The notes beneath the pieces are model-generated. The model saw only the letters and a program-made list of their open reading frames with translations, did no database searches and had not been told where the DNA came from. Shown here in pieces: positions 12,301 to 21,705 of a stretch of 64,000 nucleotides of DNA. The first letter of the stretch is position 1. The number at the start of each line of letters is the position of its first letter. The DNA comes from Stercorarius parasiticus (Eukaryota; Chordata; Aves; Charadriiformes; Stercorariidae), in contig VWZL01002213.1 of NCBI GenBank assembly GCA_013396915.1, positions 763,348 through 827,347 of the forward strand. The letters run 5' to 3'. The position numbers and the translations under genes were made by a program.

Positions 12301-15300
12301 GCCCTCTTTTTCCATCCCGTATCTGGTAAAATTATGTATTCTCTCCTTATTGGTCTGTACTGAAAACTGGGGGAAGTCTTTTTGTCAAGGCTATGTCCAT
12401 ATCCCTTAATTTTGATCTTCCTCACTAAATGCGTTGTAGCCAGGACATGCTTATTCCTTATCTCTGTTCAGAGGTTAAAGAATCTTTTCTAAAATTCAAA
12501 TGAATGGTAATTTTCATGGTTATATCCAAGCATGTGTTTTTCTGTGGCTATCATCCTGGAACTGTTTCGTACTTCATGAGTTTCTTCGTTACTTCTCACC
12601 TTTTTTTAATTTCTTGCACTGAGTGGGAGCTTTTGAATGCAGGTTCTAAACAGATTATCAACTTCTGTCTTATTTGTGTTAAAACTGCTTTTTGTATTGG
12701 AATTTCAACAGATACATTTATCTGTCAACTTGCAAAATAATTTTTCATTAACTTGTTTGCTTTATTTAAATTTAGTGATTAAATCTGTGATTGCTGGATC
12801 CAGCATGGTATAAGAGTAGATTTTAGTGAACTTGCCAGAAAGTAATAAACAGTATATTTTTTGGTTTAGAGAACTACTTAGAAGAAATCTCAGCATCACA
12901 TGAAAGAATAAACAATTATATTTCACGGTTGTTAAGCATCCTAAAGCTTTCTGTGAACTTTGAGCCGTTTGTTAATTTTTATTTTTCTTGCCAATGTTTC
13001 TTCCTTCCGGGGTAGAAAATTCAGCCAGCTTCTATTTCTTCGAGCATATTTCTCAAAATATGCTGACTGTGCTTTGTCTCTTCCAGTAGGGATCTGGCAG
13101 TTGCTTACAGTGTGAAGGATAGTCTTGTATTCCACTGAAAATAAAGAATTGAGAGCCTGTTTTGATTATTTTTTTTTTTGGTGGGGTGGTTTTGTGGTTT
13201 GTTTTCTTTGCCTGTTGGCAATATGACTTCCTGAAGTAATCTATTGTCAGACACAGTACTGGGTAGATGGAACAGCATCTCAGTGTAGTCTTCCTTGAAG
13301 CTCAAAACGTTCTTGAGCTTCATTTTCAGGAAAAAAAACGCAAACACATAAAACTGGAAAGGTCTGCTGAAGTCAGAGGCCAGCCACTTGGACTTGACTC
13401 TTAAAAAGGCTTACAATATTTCTGCATGTTGCTGCCTACCACAAGCTGTAACAAACTTAACAGCTATGAAAAATACAGGAATATTTAGTAGTGTGCTAAT
13501 GGAGGAAACAATGGCTTCTCCAGGGTGCTGTAACTTAGTTTTTACGTGATCTATTCTACAACTTGTGTTAAATAATAAGCTTCTTTCAAGTACCTTATAA
13601 TAATATACAGTGCAAATTTCTGCAACCAGTCTTTCTATTAATCTTTTTGTTCTTTCTCCTCGTTAAGACCATTTCCAGTTCTCTTGGTGACAGCTCTTTC
13701 CCTCTTCTATGCCCCCTACCCTGTTTCCCAGAAACCAAGGTTCCCCGGAGTCGCTCTTGCTCAGATTATTGCCACCTAGTCTGTACCTCTTTGTGTGATT
13801 ACTCTTCACTGCTCATCTATGGCTTGCACTTCTCAGTAGCGATGAAATACATTAAGCAACTGGCACACTTCTCTTCCTTTTATTCTGCAAAGAGGGTGTC
13901 ACTGGTAATCAGTCTGTTAGATTATTTATAACAAGAAGTTTGAGGACATGAATGAGCATTCAGGATGTATCTTTTTTCCTGTAAAAATCTTTTAATTTCT
14001 CTTCCTTCCTCTATTTCTCTCTTCTCTGTCCTCTCTAGAGGATACAACGAACAAAAGAATTTGCAAGTGGAGTAAATTAACTCTTAAACAAACAGTAGAT
14101 GTCGTAGTATGTACGCTGTACAGTCCTGGAGAATTCTACTGTCAGATTTCAAATAACAGTGGTAAGTTTATTCAGCTTTTTTCTTTCTGCTTGTTTGCTT
14201 CCCAATTTGTCACTTATTATAGTTCTAATGCATTACTATTTCAAGTGAGCTTATAGCACCAAGGCTTACCTCTGAGGTTTTTTATCTAAGAATACAACTG
14301 GAATGATGAAGAAATTGGATCATGGTATGTAGTGACTCTGAGACTGAAATCTGAAAACATTGAAGGTAAGCAGTTGAATGAAAATCTAGAATATAGAGAA
14401 AAGTGAAAAGAGCTACCATAACCTAGGCAAAGTTTATCTAAACAAAAGATAGCAAATGAGAGACTTGTTCCCTGTGCCCATACAATATTTACTGGAGCTC
14501 TCTTAGAGTACTCTGTCCTCTTCTAATTTGTAAAAACTTAAAAAGATTCAAAAGAGATAAAGTAACATGTAAATGAGAAAATGCAGCTTTTGAGACTTGA
14601 CTTCCCCTTGGATAAGCTAAAAAAAAAAAAAAAAAAATCTTGTTCCTCTATTTGCATGTATAAAGACTTCTGGTAGACACTGGCTTTTAGCCTACTAGAA
14701 AAAGAGCAGGCTAACAGACTTGATGCAAAAAATAAACAAGCAAGCAGGATGGGATCCCAAAACGTGTCATATGCACTGGCTGAACTAGATAATTCCCATG
14801 GTGTTATCTGGCTGTAAAATATACTTTAGATTTTGGAGTGAAGTGTGCTTGGTGGATTAGCAGGAAGAATTACTGGTCACTTTGCTATCATGCTGAACTG
14901 ATTTGTTAGTAAGTATCATCTATCTCACCTCTTCCTGTTAATAAGGCTAAGTAAATTAAATAGTTTAACTTAGTGTCAACGGTTCTTTTATGAAATTCTA
15001 AAATTCACAGATATCTGCCATCAATTGCTTTTATAAGTAAGCTATACAGCAAACAGTAGTGACAAAGTTCAAGTCAGCTTATTTCGTTGATCTTGTCTTT
15101 GTTTTTTTCTTTCTAATTTTTAGAGTTATTTGCTCTTAACTTACTTAACAAATCATTGTCTGAATACTGTCAGAAAACTCCACCAAATATTATTAAGCCT
15201 GAGAATGGAGAACCTTGCTGTGCTTTTTTCTCTGGTAAGTAACAGACTAAACTTTTTTTTTCATGCTCAACATAAAGCAAAAAAAAAAAAGGAGCTGATA

Positions 15301-18300
15301 GTTTGCATTGGCAGAGGATAGCAAAGAGTTTGATTTATTTACTAAAAAGTTAATGCTGGTAAACTTACTAAATGTGTTAAGTAATTTTTATTTTTCTTTT
15401 TTAAACTTGTTTTGAAATTAGATGATGGTAACTGGTACCGTGCTTTGGTGCAAAATGTTACTTCAGATGGAACTGTTAAAGTATTCTTTGTGGACTATGG
15501 AAATGTTGAGGAAGTACCACTGGATAAAGTACGGCAGATCTCATCCTCATTCCTAAAACTTCCATTTCAAGGAATTAAATGCTGGCTCTCAGGTGGATCT
15601 TCTTACGGATTCTTTCTCTTATAAGAGCTATTGCATTTAGAGACTTGTTGCTGTGGGGGAAGGAGGTGATGGCAGGGTATACTGCACAGAACTGTGTTTT
15701 GGGGGTTTTTTTGTGGGTATTTTTTTGTTTTTTTATAGTAAATGTCTGTGTTGCTTTCAGCCTCTGGAAATTGTGGGAGCCGTTGTTTTAGCCTTGTTAC
15801 ACAGCAGTCTGGTATTTAACAGAAAGATGCTGGCTCTTCCCTGAGCTCCTGATAGTGCTGTGGAGTGATCTGCATGGAGGTTACTTACTGATTTAGCAGT
15901 CAAAGGGAACTTGTCATTTAGTTCTGCTTCATCTGTAGTGCTTACTAGCTTTTCGTTGCTGCCTTGCTAGGAGTAGAGGTTCTTTTGTACAACTTAATTT
16001 TTTCTCAAAATTTTTGTAGGCAAAGGAACTCATGTGTTTTTTATGAAGCAAGCCGTTCAGTTCTCCGTAGTGATGTTTCATTTGATTCCTGCAGAATTTG
16101 GCACCGTACTGCTGTTTCTCAGTCTTCTACCAATTCTCTGCCTCTTCCTTTTCCACACCAAGTCACTCAGAATTCTACAGAATTATTCTTTCATTCTAAT
16201 GTAGTCTACTTGGTTTAAAAATAAAAAAATGTGGAAACAGGAAAAAGCTCAAAACCACAGTTCATCAAGGTGTCTTCTGCTGTTTGGGTTTTTTTTGTCT
16301 CTTAAAACACTTTGGTTTTCTGCTCCTTTATCAAAGGCTGTATTAAATTGATTCATAAATAGCATTAACAGTGTTATTAGAGCTAAAGCACAAGGATTTA
16401 CTTGGTAGAATATCATAAAACGTAGAAAAGAAAACTTGGGAGTGCTGAGGGAAAGTCTTATTTTAGAAGAAAGGAGGAAGAGAGAGACCAGTAAAGAGTG
16501 AAGTACATGTATCCCAAAGATAATAAAAGTAGCCTTGGTATTTTGAATTGTGCTTTAAAAAAAAAAAAGAAAGAATTTTCTAAAATTAAAATAAAATGTT
16601 GAAGTAAGTCACTCAATGGAGGTATTTTGAACAGTTCTTCTACCTCCTAGGTATAAAGCCTGGTAATAGCAAATGGATTCCAGAAGCTACAGCAAGATTT
16701 CGTATGTACACTGCAGGGATAAAGCTTCAAGCCAGAGTAACTGCCCTTTCCAGAGATGGGGCAGGTGTAGAGCTTATTGACAATTCCACAGGTCATCCAA
16801 AAGTGATCAATGAGATATTAACTTCTGAAAAATTGGCTGTAAAGGAACTTCTAAAGGATAAAAATAACTTCCCCAAAATGTCTCTTGATGAAAAAGGTAA
16901 TTAAATTAATGTTAACTTTTAGATTAAACAAGAATTTCCACTATTCCAGCCTTTAACTGTGATCTTGCTGTTTAAATATAGTTAATAATAAACATGCATA
17001 GTCTTGATTATATTGTCAGTTTTTACAGTTAAACACAAGCTGCCCTGCAGGTGGCATTACAGACAAAAAGAGAAAGATGAAAATTGCTGTGTTTGTCTTA
17101 AATGAATGCTATTTGAATATTTGATAGTAGAGAATTACAAACTTGCTACAACTGAAACTTTTTTCCTATGTTTACTTTCCCATATCTTATTTTTCTGTGG
17201 TGCTTTTTACTTTAGCTACTTTTATATGCTAATAGTTTATGCACAGCAAATTAAGCAAGAATTACCTTGGTTTAGATTTCTCTTCTTGAAGTGAAGGCAT
17301 GCAGTTGTCTCTAAAATTCAGAAAGATATTCTGTAACAGTTACTTATAATATGTATGTTTGGAGGAAAGTGGTACACTGCATTTTCTTACTGTTTCTGTT
17401 AGAAACTTCACTTGGACACTGGAAGTTGATTGAATTGGCTGTAGATGAAACCGTATCTGTCTGTGTAACAGAAGTTGTAAGCCCAGGCTTGTTCTACGCT
17501 GTGCCAGTTCAAACTACGGGTAAGAAAAAGTGTTCACTGTTCCTAATACCAGTAAGAAGTCACTGTTGGAAGCTAGCTGATAAAACGAATGCCTATAGCA
17601 ACTGAACCATATGGAAATGTAGCTTGGACATTAGAAAAATGTAAAAAATGCAAAAGGTGGGAACAGGGGAGCTTAAAAGTATGCTCTTTGTTATACCCAA
17701 ATGTTGTTAGTTATCAAATCTTTTTTTCTGTAGATCAAGAGAAGCTACATAGGCAATTGATTGAACTAGAACGCTACTGTAAATCTTGTAAGAAGCAGCC
17801 CTTCAAGCCAAAACTGGGTGAAGCCTGTTGTGCCAGGTTTTCAGGTGAGGCAATCATTTGTTCTTGTGTTTCCTTGACCAGTAAAACGCAGCTTTTGTTT
17901 TTGCTTTAGAAAAAGGTAAAATGCCACCTTTAAAGTGTGTACAGATATCTTAATTCTGTTACAAAGGATAGCCTGGCTGCATCTTTAGGACAAAGAAATG
18001 GTCTGACAATCCAGGAGAGAAGGTTGTGCCCTGCAAAATGTATGGAGCTTTAAGAGTAAAGCAAGCTAGTTACTATTTAAACTGAAATTTGTTTGTGTTT
18101 GAGTCACAGAGGCATGAAATTTATGGCAGAGCAATAGTGTACTTGCATCTATACAGATCCACTTCTGGTTTGTGGGTGCCTGGGTGGTTTTTTGTTGTTT
18201 TACGTGAGCACTGAGTGGTGACGCTCTCTGTGACAACTGATCATTCAGCCTTGTTAGCCTGACAAGCTGTCCAGGCTTAGCGAACTGTTAGTTCAAGTCA

Positions 18301-21300
18301 AAAATATTCTTAACAGTGAGGGAACTTAATTTATTGTTGTAGTCTCTCAGAAGAGATACTCTGCTGATATACTAGCTCGATATTTTTTTTTAAACAAGTA
18401 CTGTTGACTCATAAATATTAAATGTTGATTGTTACAGGAGATCTGGCTAAGTGCTGAAAATAAACTGGGGTGCTAGATCAGATAACAGCTCATGGAAAAC
18501 AGGATAGATGAATTAAAAAAAATAAAATACTAGGCAGACCCACAAGAGTATAGCTAAGGGTTTGACAGTTGTTTTTAACTTACGCTGATTTATTTTTTTA
18601 TTATTGTGGTTTTTTGTTTGTAGCTCTTCAGGATAATTGAGGAATGAGGATTATTTTTTTCTTTTGTATTTTGGTTATGTTTTGAGAGGGAATATGCGTT
18701 GGAAAACAAAAGTAGGGAGCTAGAAATACCGTATGCTGGCATTCTTAAAACAGTGTTATAGTAAAAATCTTATCTGTATAATTTGAGCAGAATTATGAAA
18801 GCAACAATTTCTGCAATCTTTATGAATGCAGCAATTGGAAATTATTCCCTTTTTCTGTGGGCTTGCTTCTTTTCAAGTGGCCATTTGTATATACCAGAGT
18901 ATTTAAAAAAATTCCTGGAAAACTGAACAAGATCTTGGGATAAGCTGTTTTTATAAGATGGTACTTCACATGTGATTCTTCTGGTCCCAATCTTTTCAGG
19001 TGATGGCTGTTGGTACAGAGCTCTTGTTCTAAAAGCTTCTGAGTCTGTAGTGAAAGTACTATACGCAGACTATGGGAACACAGAAACGTTACCACTTTCA
19101 GAGGTGCTACCAATCGCTGATTCGTACTTAAAGCTGCCTTTTCAGACAATTATATGTTCACTTGCAGGTAAAAAAAAAAAAAAACACCAACCAACATGCA
19201 GAAAACAAACCCCAAACCCCCAAAACAACCAAAAAACCCACCCCCAAAAAGCCCTTTCTGGTTTTCTCGAACATTATAAATCTGTACCTATTCTGATCAT
19301 AATATTCATTCCTTGATACTGATAAACAATGTGATATTCCGCTGAAGTAGTATACTGGTTAATACTGTGAAAGCGATTGTAGAAAGTATGTTCCTAGTTA
19401 ATTATTTGTAGAATCTAAGCTATTTATATTAGGAAAACAGCATCATATTTTCAAAAACAGTGATAGCATTACGTGTAAGATTCAAGTCATATAAAGGAAT
19501 TCTCTATAGAACAAATTTGACTGTACTTTTTTTTTTTTTGCAGGAATAGAGAAAGCTGAGTGGTCTCCATTATTACTTGACAGGTTGAAAGAAATGTTAT
19601 TGAATAAATGCATCACAATTACAGGGAAAGGGATTAATGGAAATGTTAATTTAGTAACAGTGGAGAAACTTTGTGAAAATGGTAGTCTGAATGTAGTTGA
19701 CAAACTGGTAATGGAAGGTTTAGTCAAGTCTTGCAGTGCTGAAAACTTACATACTGAACGTCAAGGTACATACTTCCACTTAATTACTTCAAATTACTTA
19801 ATTTGAAGAACCTCTTAAATTAGGGAAACAGTGTCCATATGTATTTTGCTCATTGACTTGCTTTGTTTTTTGTAGGCAGTGGATGTGCGACCAAATGCTG
19901 CTGCACAGAATTAAAAATGCAAGTAAGATTTAGTCCAAGCAATACTCGTTTTTTTACGTTTCCAGACTTTAAAAGAAGCCCTGTGTGGGAAGCAAATGGG
20001 AGTAGGGAGATGATAGCTAACCGAAACATTAAAGATACACAAAGTGAATATCCCAATGCTTTTCTCAGTTTGTTTTTTATGTGGTAAATAATTAGAGCAC
20101 CCTGAAACTGAGGGAGGATAGTGTATAGATCACATAGACTTCATTAGTCTGTTTTGCCACACATACCGCTATTTTTTAATTTTTTTTTTTCTAGAGTAGG
20201 AGGGCTCAGGAGGTTTGCTTTTGTCTGTTGTGTGAAGGTAGTTGCGGTGTTTTGCATAAACTGTGTCATTTGGACAAAGGGCAGCTGGATTTTTTTCAGT
20301 AATATGGCTGTGTTTTGCTGTGGATACAACTTGGCAGACAGCTGGACATGTAAGAAAATTCTTACAATGTGTATTTCAGGTAGCAGAAATTAATACGTGC
20401 CACAGTTTCAGTCACGGAGCAAGGGCTGAGAGTCTGAGTGCAGTAAAATACTGGAATTTGTAACAGTGTTTGCCAGTTGTAAGGTTATTTGTTTTCCTTT
20501 TGAAAAAGAATGAAGTGTCTTTTATAGATATGGTATATTCCTGTAATTTTTGAAGGCTTTCTGGTTTTAGGCTTTCTCATTTTTAACTTAGGCTATTTAT
20601 GGAAAATTAGAACTTTAGATTACTAGAAGTAACTTAAGGTCTACCAGAAAAGATGCATCACCCTTTCTCAAAGTGAGGATCTGTGTCAGAGGAATGAGCA
20701 AAATTTTGAATTTTAAAGACAGAAACCCCTTTCAAGGGTGGTTCAAACTTCCCCCTCTCTCCCCAGCCAGAAGCAGCAAGGTGAAAAGCAAAAATATGCA
20801 CTATTGATAGGAAAAGAGCATTTCTATTCAGGGTCGTTTAGACCTTCACTGCTTCAGAGTAAGCATAGTTACCAGCAGTTTAGTGGCAGAAAGGCAGTAA
20901 AACTGCTGTTCCTGAATGTAGCTGATTTCTCTGTCCCACTCTAGGCTGTTGAACCTCTTTCTCCCTTCACCCTCTATATCTCTTCAGTCTAATGTCTGTT
21001 CTGACTTCAGTTTGGTCACTTTGTGTTTTGTCATCCTTCCTTACTCGTATAAGTTTGGCTCAAAGTCTCATGACAGATGAAGAGAAAGACCCAAGATTCC
21101 AATATAACTGAAAATATCAGGAAATAGGCATGCGTGAATAACCAGGTTTAAGATCCTGATCTCAGTCCTAATTTGAGTATTTCATCATTTTGGTTCAAGG
21201 AAGTTTCTTCTTCAGGAAAAAAAAAGGCGGGGGGGAGGAAGCTAGCTACAGTTCTGCTGGCTTTTTCCCCCTCCAGAAGATTTTACAGCAAAAAGAATCT

Positions 21301-21515
21301 GCATATTCATTGAACTAATATGGGATTTAGCCGAGTGTGTGGTTTTAGGATCTACCCTAATCTGAATTAAGCATTTTAAAAAAAGCATTGTATATTTCTA
21401 ATCCTTTCTGTTTATCCCACAGCTTAAAAAGCATGAACGGATCCTACTCTTCCTTTTAAACAAGTATGGAAATCCAGATGGATTCACTGAAATGAAAAAA
21501 CTGTTGGAGCACTAA
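256..21515 (+). CDS. TDRD1: TDRD1, Tudor domain-containing protein 1 (3' part, 18 coding exons)
   Basis: TDRD1 is a cytoplasmic scaffold of germ-cell granules. Its Tudor domains bind symmetrically dimethylated arginines of PIWI proteins and so support piRNA production and transposon silencing (family knowledge). Coding exons seen here: 256-360, 723-905, 1513-1659, 2598-2769, 7007-7183, 8331-8438, 9879-10049, 11479-11727, 14039-14161, 15124-15234, 15422-15592, 16651-16896, 17403-17519, 17734-17844, 19000-19167, 19544-19765, 19876-19922, 21423-21515. They sum to 2721 nt with all phases compatible, giving 906 residues plus stop. Four Tudor cores fall near fragment residues 87-143, 290-345, 508-563 and 723-778; three carry an intact (Y/A/V)DYGN motif. 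The human protein is about 1180 aa (memory), so roughly the first 270 residues, including the MYND finger, lie before the window. TDRD6, TDRD7 and RNF17 are related, but four Tudor modules plus the VWA2/AFAP1L2 neighbours fix the identity. Confidence 0.95.
723..905 (+). CDS. TDRD1: TDRD1 exon b (Tudor 1, SN-like half and first strand)
   Basis: 183 nt, phase 0 to 0, acceptor CTCTTTAG, donor CAG|GTAATA. It encodes the strand motif [10 protein letters not shown], a helix ([16 protein letters not shown]) and [12 protein letters not shown], which begins the first Tudor barrel. The order of SN-like strands, helix and Tudor is that of an extended Tudor domain. Confidence 0.93.
1513..1659 (+). CDS. 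TDRD1: TDRD1 exon c (Tudor 1 core)
   Basis: 147 nt, phase 0 to 0, acceptor TTACACAG, donor TGT|GTGAGT. It encodes [10 protein letters not shown] followed by [12 protein letters not shown]. The usual DYGN loop reads DHGK, so the methylarginine cage of this first Tudor looks incomplete; see findings. Confidence 0.93.
2598..2769 (+). CDS. TDRD1: TDRD1 exon d (C-terminal SN-like part of module 1)
   Basis: 172 nt, phase 0 in and phase 1 out, acceptor TTTCCAG, donor TTTTG|GTAAGT. It encodes [16 protein letters not shown] and a strand-rich segment ([22 protein letters not shown]). From here to exon p every TDRD1 exon is in phase 1. Confidence 0.93.
4612..6745 (-). mobile_element. CR1 LINE, internally deleted, in a TDRD1 intron
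   Basis: The + strand begins with the reverse complement of the CR1 3' terminus (CATAGAATCATAGAATGG at 4614), so the element runs 6745 to 4612. On the minus strand, 5255-4947 encodes the end of the reverse-transcriptase ORF ([37 protein letters not shown]). The 6.6-5.8 kb part encodes endonuclease-domain sequence ([16 protein letters not shown]). Around 5750 the endonuclease part is joined directly to the post-endonuclease linker ([10 protein letters not shown]), so most of the centre of ORF2 is missing. Stops and frameshifts make it inactive. A 414-bp piece is present twice around a single N (separate entry). Confidence 0.9.
5817..6645. repeat. 414-bp direct duplication flanking a single N
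   Basis: Positions 5817-6230 and 6232-6645 appear identical at an offset of 415, separated only by one N at 6231. Both copies give the same CR1 endonuclease frames on the minus strand. A single ambiguous base exactly at the joint points to unmerged contig ends rather than a biological tandem duplication. Confidence 0.9.
7007..7183 (+). CDS. TDRD1: TDRD1 exon e (start of module 2)
   Basis: 177 nt, phase 1 to 1, acceptor GTACAG, donor GCCC|GTAAGC. An acidic linker precedes the strand motif [15 protein letters not shown] and [13 protein letters not shown], the SN-like strands that open the second extended Tudor module. It follows a 4.2-kb intron holding a CR1 insertion. Confidence 0.93.
7721..7850. 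mobile_element. Ancient CR1/L3-like remnant
   Basis: The text ACATAAGACCATAAGTAAC ... GTGGGCCAG ... ACAGTGCCCATAAACAGATG ... AGAATAAGAGCAGAG resembles old amniote CR1/L3 3' regions (recalled motif: cataaga, gggtcaga, cagtggccaa, ccagatg, agaataagaacag). It is strongly diverged. The rest of this intron (7184-8330) shows nothing recognisable. Confidence 0.5.
8331..8438 (+). CDS. TDRD1: TDRD1 exon f (helix and first Tudor 2 strand)
   Basis: 108 nt, phase 1 to 1, acceptor AATAACAG, donor CACAG|GTAAAA. It encodes the helix [17 protein letters not shown] and [10 protein letters not shown], the entry strand of Tudor 2. It is the counterpart of exons j and n. Confidence 0.93.
8439..9878 (+). other. 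TDRD1 intron f/g, no recognised content
   Basis: AT-rich intron of 1.4 kb. I see only short homopolymers and no repeat family, RNA gene or splice-bounded open segment that I can support. Confidence 0.5.
9879..10049 (+). CDS. TDRD1: TDRD1 exon g (Tudor 2 core)
   Basis: 171 nt, phase 1 to 1, acceptor TTTCTAG, donor GCAG|GTATGA. It encodes [11 protein letters not shown], then [13 protein letters not shown] and ISCTLAG. The aromatic residues and the DYGN loop needed to bind dimethylarginine are present. Confidence 0.96.
10490..10740 (-). mobile_element. Degraded CR1-like remnant
   Basis: The segment GGAAAGGACTTTGG ... CTAGTTCATCCTTCTGTC ... GCCAGGATCA ... CTTAACCTGCTGTTGGAA ... TCTACCCTTCCTC follows the order of motifs seen in reverse-complement CR1 3' ends, but with heavy divergence. 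Called from pattern only. The rest of the intron 10050-11478 looks unique. Confidence 0.35.
11479..11727 (+). CDS. TDRD1: TDRD1 exon h (end of module 2)
   Basis: 249 nt, phase 1 to 1, acceptor CTTTTTAG, donor GATG|GTGAGT. It encodes [18 protein letters not shown] followed by strands ([29 protein letters not shown]) and an acidic/polar linker. It is the counterpart of exons l and p. Confidence 0.94.
11885..11945. repeat. Degenerate TG/TATG simple repeat
   Basis: A run of TTTGTTTGCTTGTGTGTCC, GTATGTATGTACATATGTG and TGCATACACA forms an imperfect alternating purine/pyrimidine tract inside the 2.3-kb intron h/i (11728-14038). Nothing else in that intron is recognisable. Confidence 0.6.
14039..14161 (+). 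CDS. TDRD1: TDRD1 exon i (start of module 3)
   Basis: 123 nt, phase 1 to 1, acceptor CTCTCTAG, donor AGTG|GTAAGT. It encodes [20 protein letters not shown], the SN-like strands opening module 3. An in-frame candidate cassette exon lies 130 bp downstream. Confidence 0.94.
14291..14365 (+). CDS. TDRD1: Candidate 75-nt in-frame cassette exon of TDRD1
   Basis: Between exons i and j a pyrimidine-rich acceptor (TTTTTTATCTAAG) is followed by 75 nt and the strong donor GAAG|GTAAGC. Read in the phase-1 frame of its neighbours it has no stop, encodes 25 residues (starting [15 protein letters not shown]) and returns to phase 1, so inclusion or skipping would both keep the frame. It would enlarge the loop after the SPGEFYCQ strands of module 3. 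I do not recall this segment in mammalian TDRD1. It could also be a chance open stretch, since there is no transcript evidence here. Confidence 0.4.
14619..14637. repeat. Poly(A) run in TDRD1 intron
   Basis: Uninterrupted run of 19 A. No LINE or SINE body is visible upstream that would make it a retroposon tail. Confidence 0.8.
15124..15234 (+). CDS. TDRD1: TDRD1 exon j (helix and first Tudor 3 strand)
   Basis: 111 nt, phase 1 to 1, acceptor ATTTTTAG, donor TCTG|GTAAGT. It encodes the helix [18 protein letters not shown] and [10 protein letters not shown], the entry strand of Tudor 3. Confidence 0.94.
15422..15592 (+). CDS. TDRD1: TDRD1 exon k (Tudor 3 core)
   Basis: 171 nt, phase 1 to 1, acceptor GAAATTAG, donor TCAG|GTGGAT. 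It encodes [13 protein letters not shown], then [17 protein letters not shown] and [12 protein letters not shown]. Cage aromatics and DYGN are intact. The upstream intron is only 187 bp. Confidence 0.96.
15593..16650 (+). other. TDRD1 intron k/l, no recognised content
   Basis: About 1.06 kb of T-rich intron. An 84-codon open frame at 15964-16218 is not splice-bounded and resembles no family I know, so I treat it as chance. Confidence 0.5.
16651..16896 (+). CDS. TDRD1: TDRD1 exon l (end of module 3)
   Basis: 246 nt, phase 1 to 1, acceptor CTCCTAG, donor AAAG|GTAATT. It encodes [18 protein letters not shown], then strands ([29 protein letters not shown]) and a Lys-rich linker. Length and layout mirror exon h. 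Confidence 0.94.
17403..17519 (+). CDS. TDRD1: TDRD1 exon m (start of module 4)
   Basis: 117 nt, phase 1 to 1, acceptor TCTGTTAG, donor ACGG|GTAAGA. It encodes [19 protein letters not shown], the SN-like strands of module 4, with the SPG turn shared with exons e (NPG) and i (SPG). Confidence 0.93.
17734..17844 (+). CDS. TDRD1: TDRD1 exon n (helix and first Tudor 4 strand)
   Basis: 111 nt, phase 1 to 1, acceptor TTCTGTAG, donor TCAG|GTGAGG. It encodes the helix [18 protein letters not shown] and [10 protein letters not shown], the entry strand of Tudor 4. Confidence 0.94.
17845..18999 (+). other. TDRD1 intron n/o, no recognised content
   Basis: About 1.15 kb, AT-rich with short T-runs. No exon, repeat family or RNA gene was recognised. 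Confidence 0.5.
19000..19167 (+). CDS. TDRD1: TDRD1 exon o (Tudor 4 core)
   Basis: 168 nt, phase 1 to 1, acceptor TCTTTTCAG, donor GCAG|GTAAAA. It encodes [13 protein letters not shown], then [17 protein letters not shown] and [16 protein letters not shown] and cage aromatics are intact. The donor lacks the usual +5 G and runs straight into a long A/C tract. Confidence 0.96.
19170..19251. repeat. A-run and A/C-rich tract at the exon o donor
   Basis: Directly after the donor GT comes a run of 15 A (19170-19184) and then about 65 nt made almost only of A and C, broken by a short TGCAG. It is low-complexity sequence touching a splice site. Confidence 0.85.
19544..19765 (+). CDS. TDRD1: TDRD1 exon p (end of module 4)
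   Basis: 222 nt, phase 1 to 1, acceptor TTTTTGCAG after a T-run, donor CAAG|GTACAT. It encodes [18 protein letters not shown], strands ([20 protein letters not shown]) and a linker. Counterpart of exons h and l. Confidence 0.93.
19876..19922 (+). CDS. TDRD1: TDRD1 exon q (47-nt Cys-rich exon)
   Basis: 47 nt, phase 1 in and phase 0 out, acceptor TTTTGTAG, donor CAA|GTAAGA. It encodes [16 protein letters not shown]. It is confirmed by the phase bridge to the last exon. Read-through of its donor would stay open to a stop near 20085. Confidence 0.85.
19923..21422 (+). other. TDRD1 last intron, no recognised content
   Basis: 1.5 kb between the 47-nt exon q and the last coding exon. The first 160 nt stay open in the exon q frame; the rest holds a purine-rich G stretch near 21225. 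No repeat family was recognised. Confidence 0.5.
21423..21515 (+). CDS. TDRD1: TDRD1 last coding exon r
   Basis: Acceptor TTTATCCCACAG, phase 0. It encodes a charged helical end ([20 protein letters not shown], then [10 protein letters not shown]) and a TAA stop at 21513-21515. A poly(A) signal follows 165 bp later. Confidence 0.93.
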   Translation, partial: LKKHERILLFLLNKYGNPDGFTEMKKLLEH

Positions 21516-21679
21516 GTCTCTGACATGTGCCATTTCATTTGTATGTATACCAGGTTGCTACCATTTCTTTTTCTGGAGGAGCAAGTGTATTCATCAGCTT
21601 AAAAATGAGAGTCGCTTTGTAGAAACTCTGCCATCTTCACATACCTGTATTTCTCTGTATGCTTGGATTGTTATTGTGA

Positions 21680-21685
21680 AATAAA
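21680..21685 (+). terminator. TDRD1: TDRD1 polyadenylation signal
   Basis: AATAAA hexamer 165 bp after the TDRD1 stop, in AT-rich sequence. It would give a compact 3' UTR of about 190 nt (21516 to about 21705). It is the first canonical hexamer after the stop. Confidence 0.75.
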
Positions 21686-21705
21686 TATGTAACTTGAGGG
21701 ATTGC

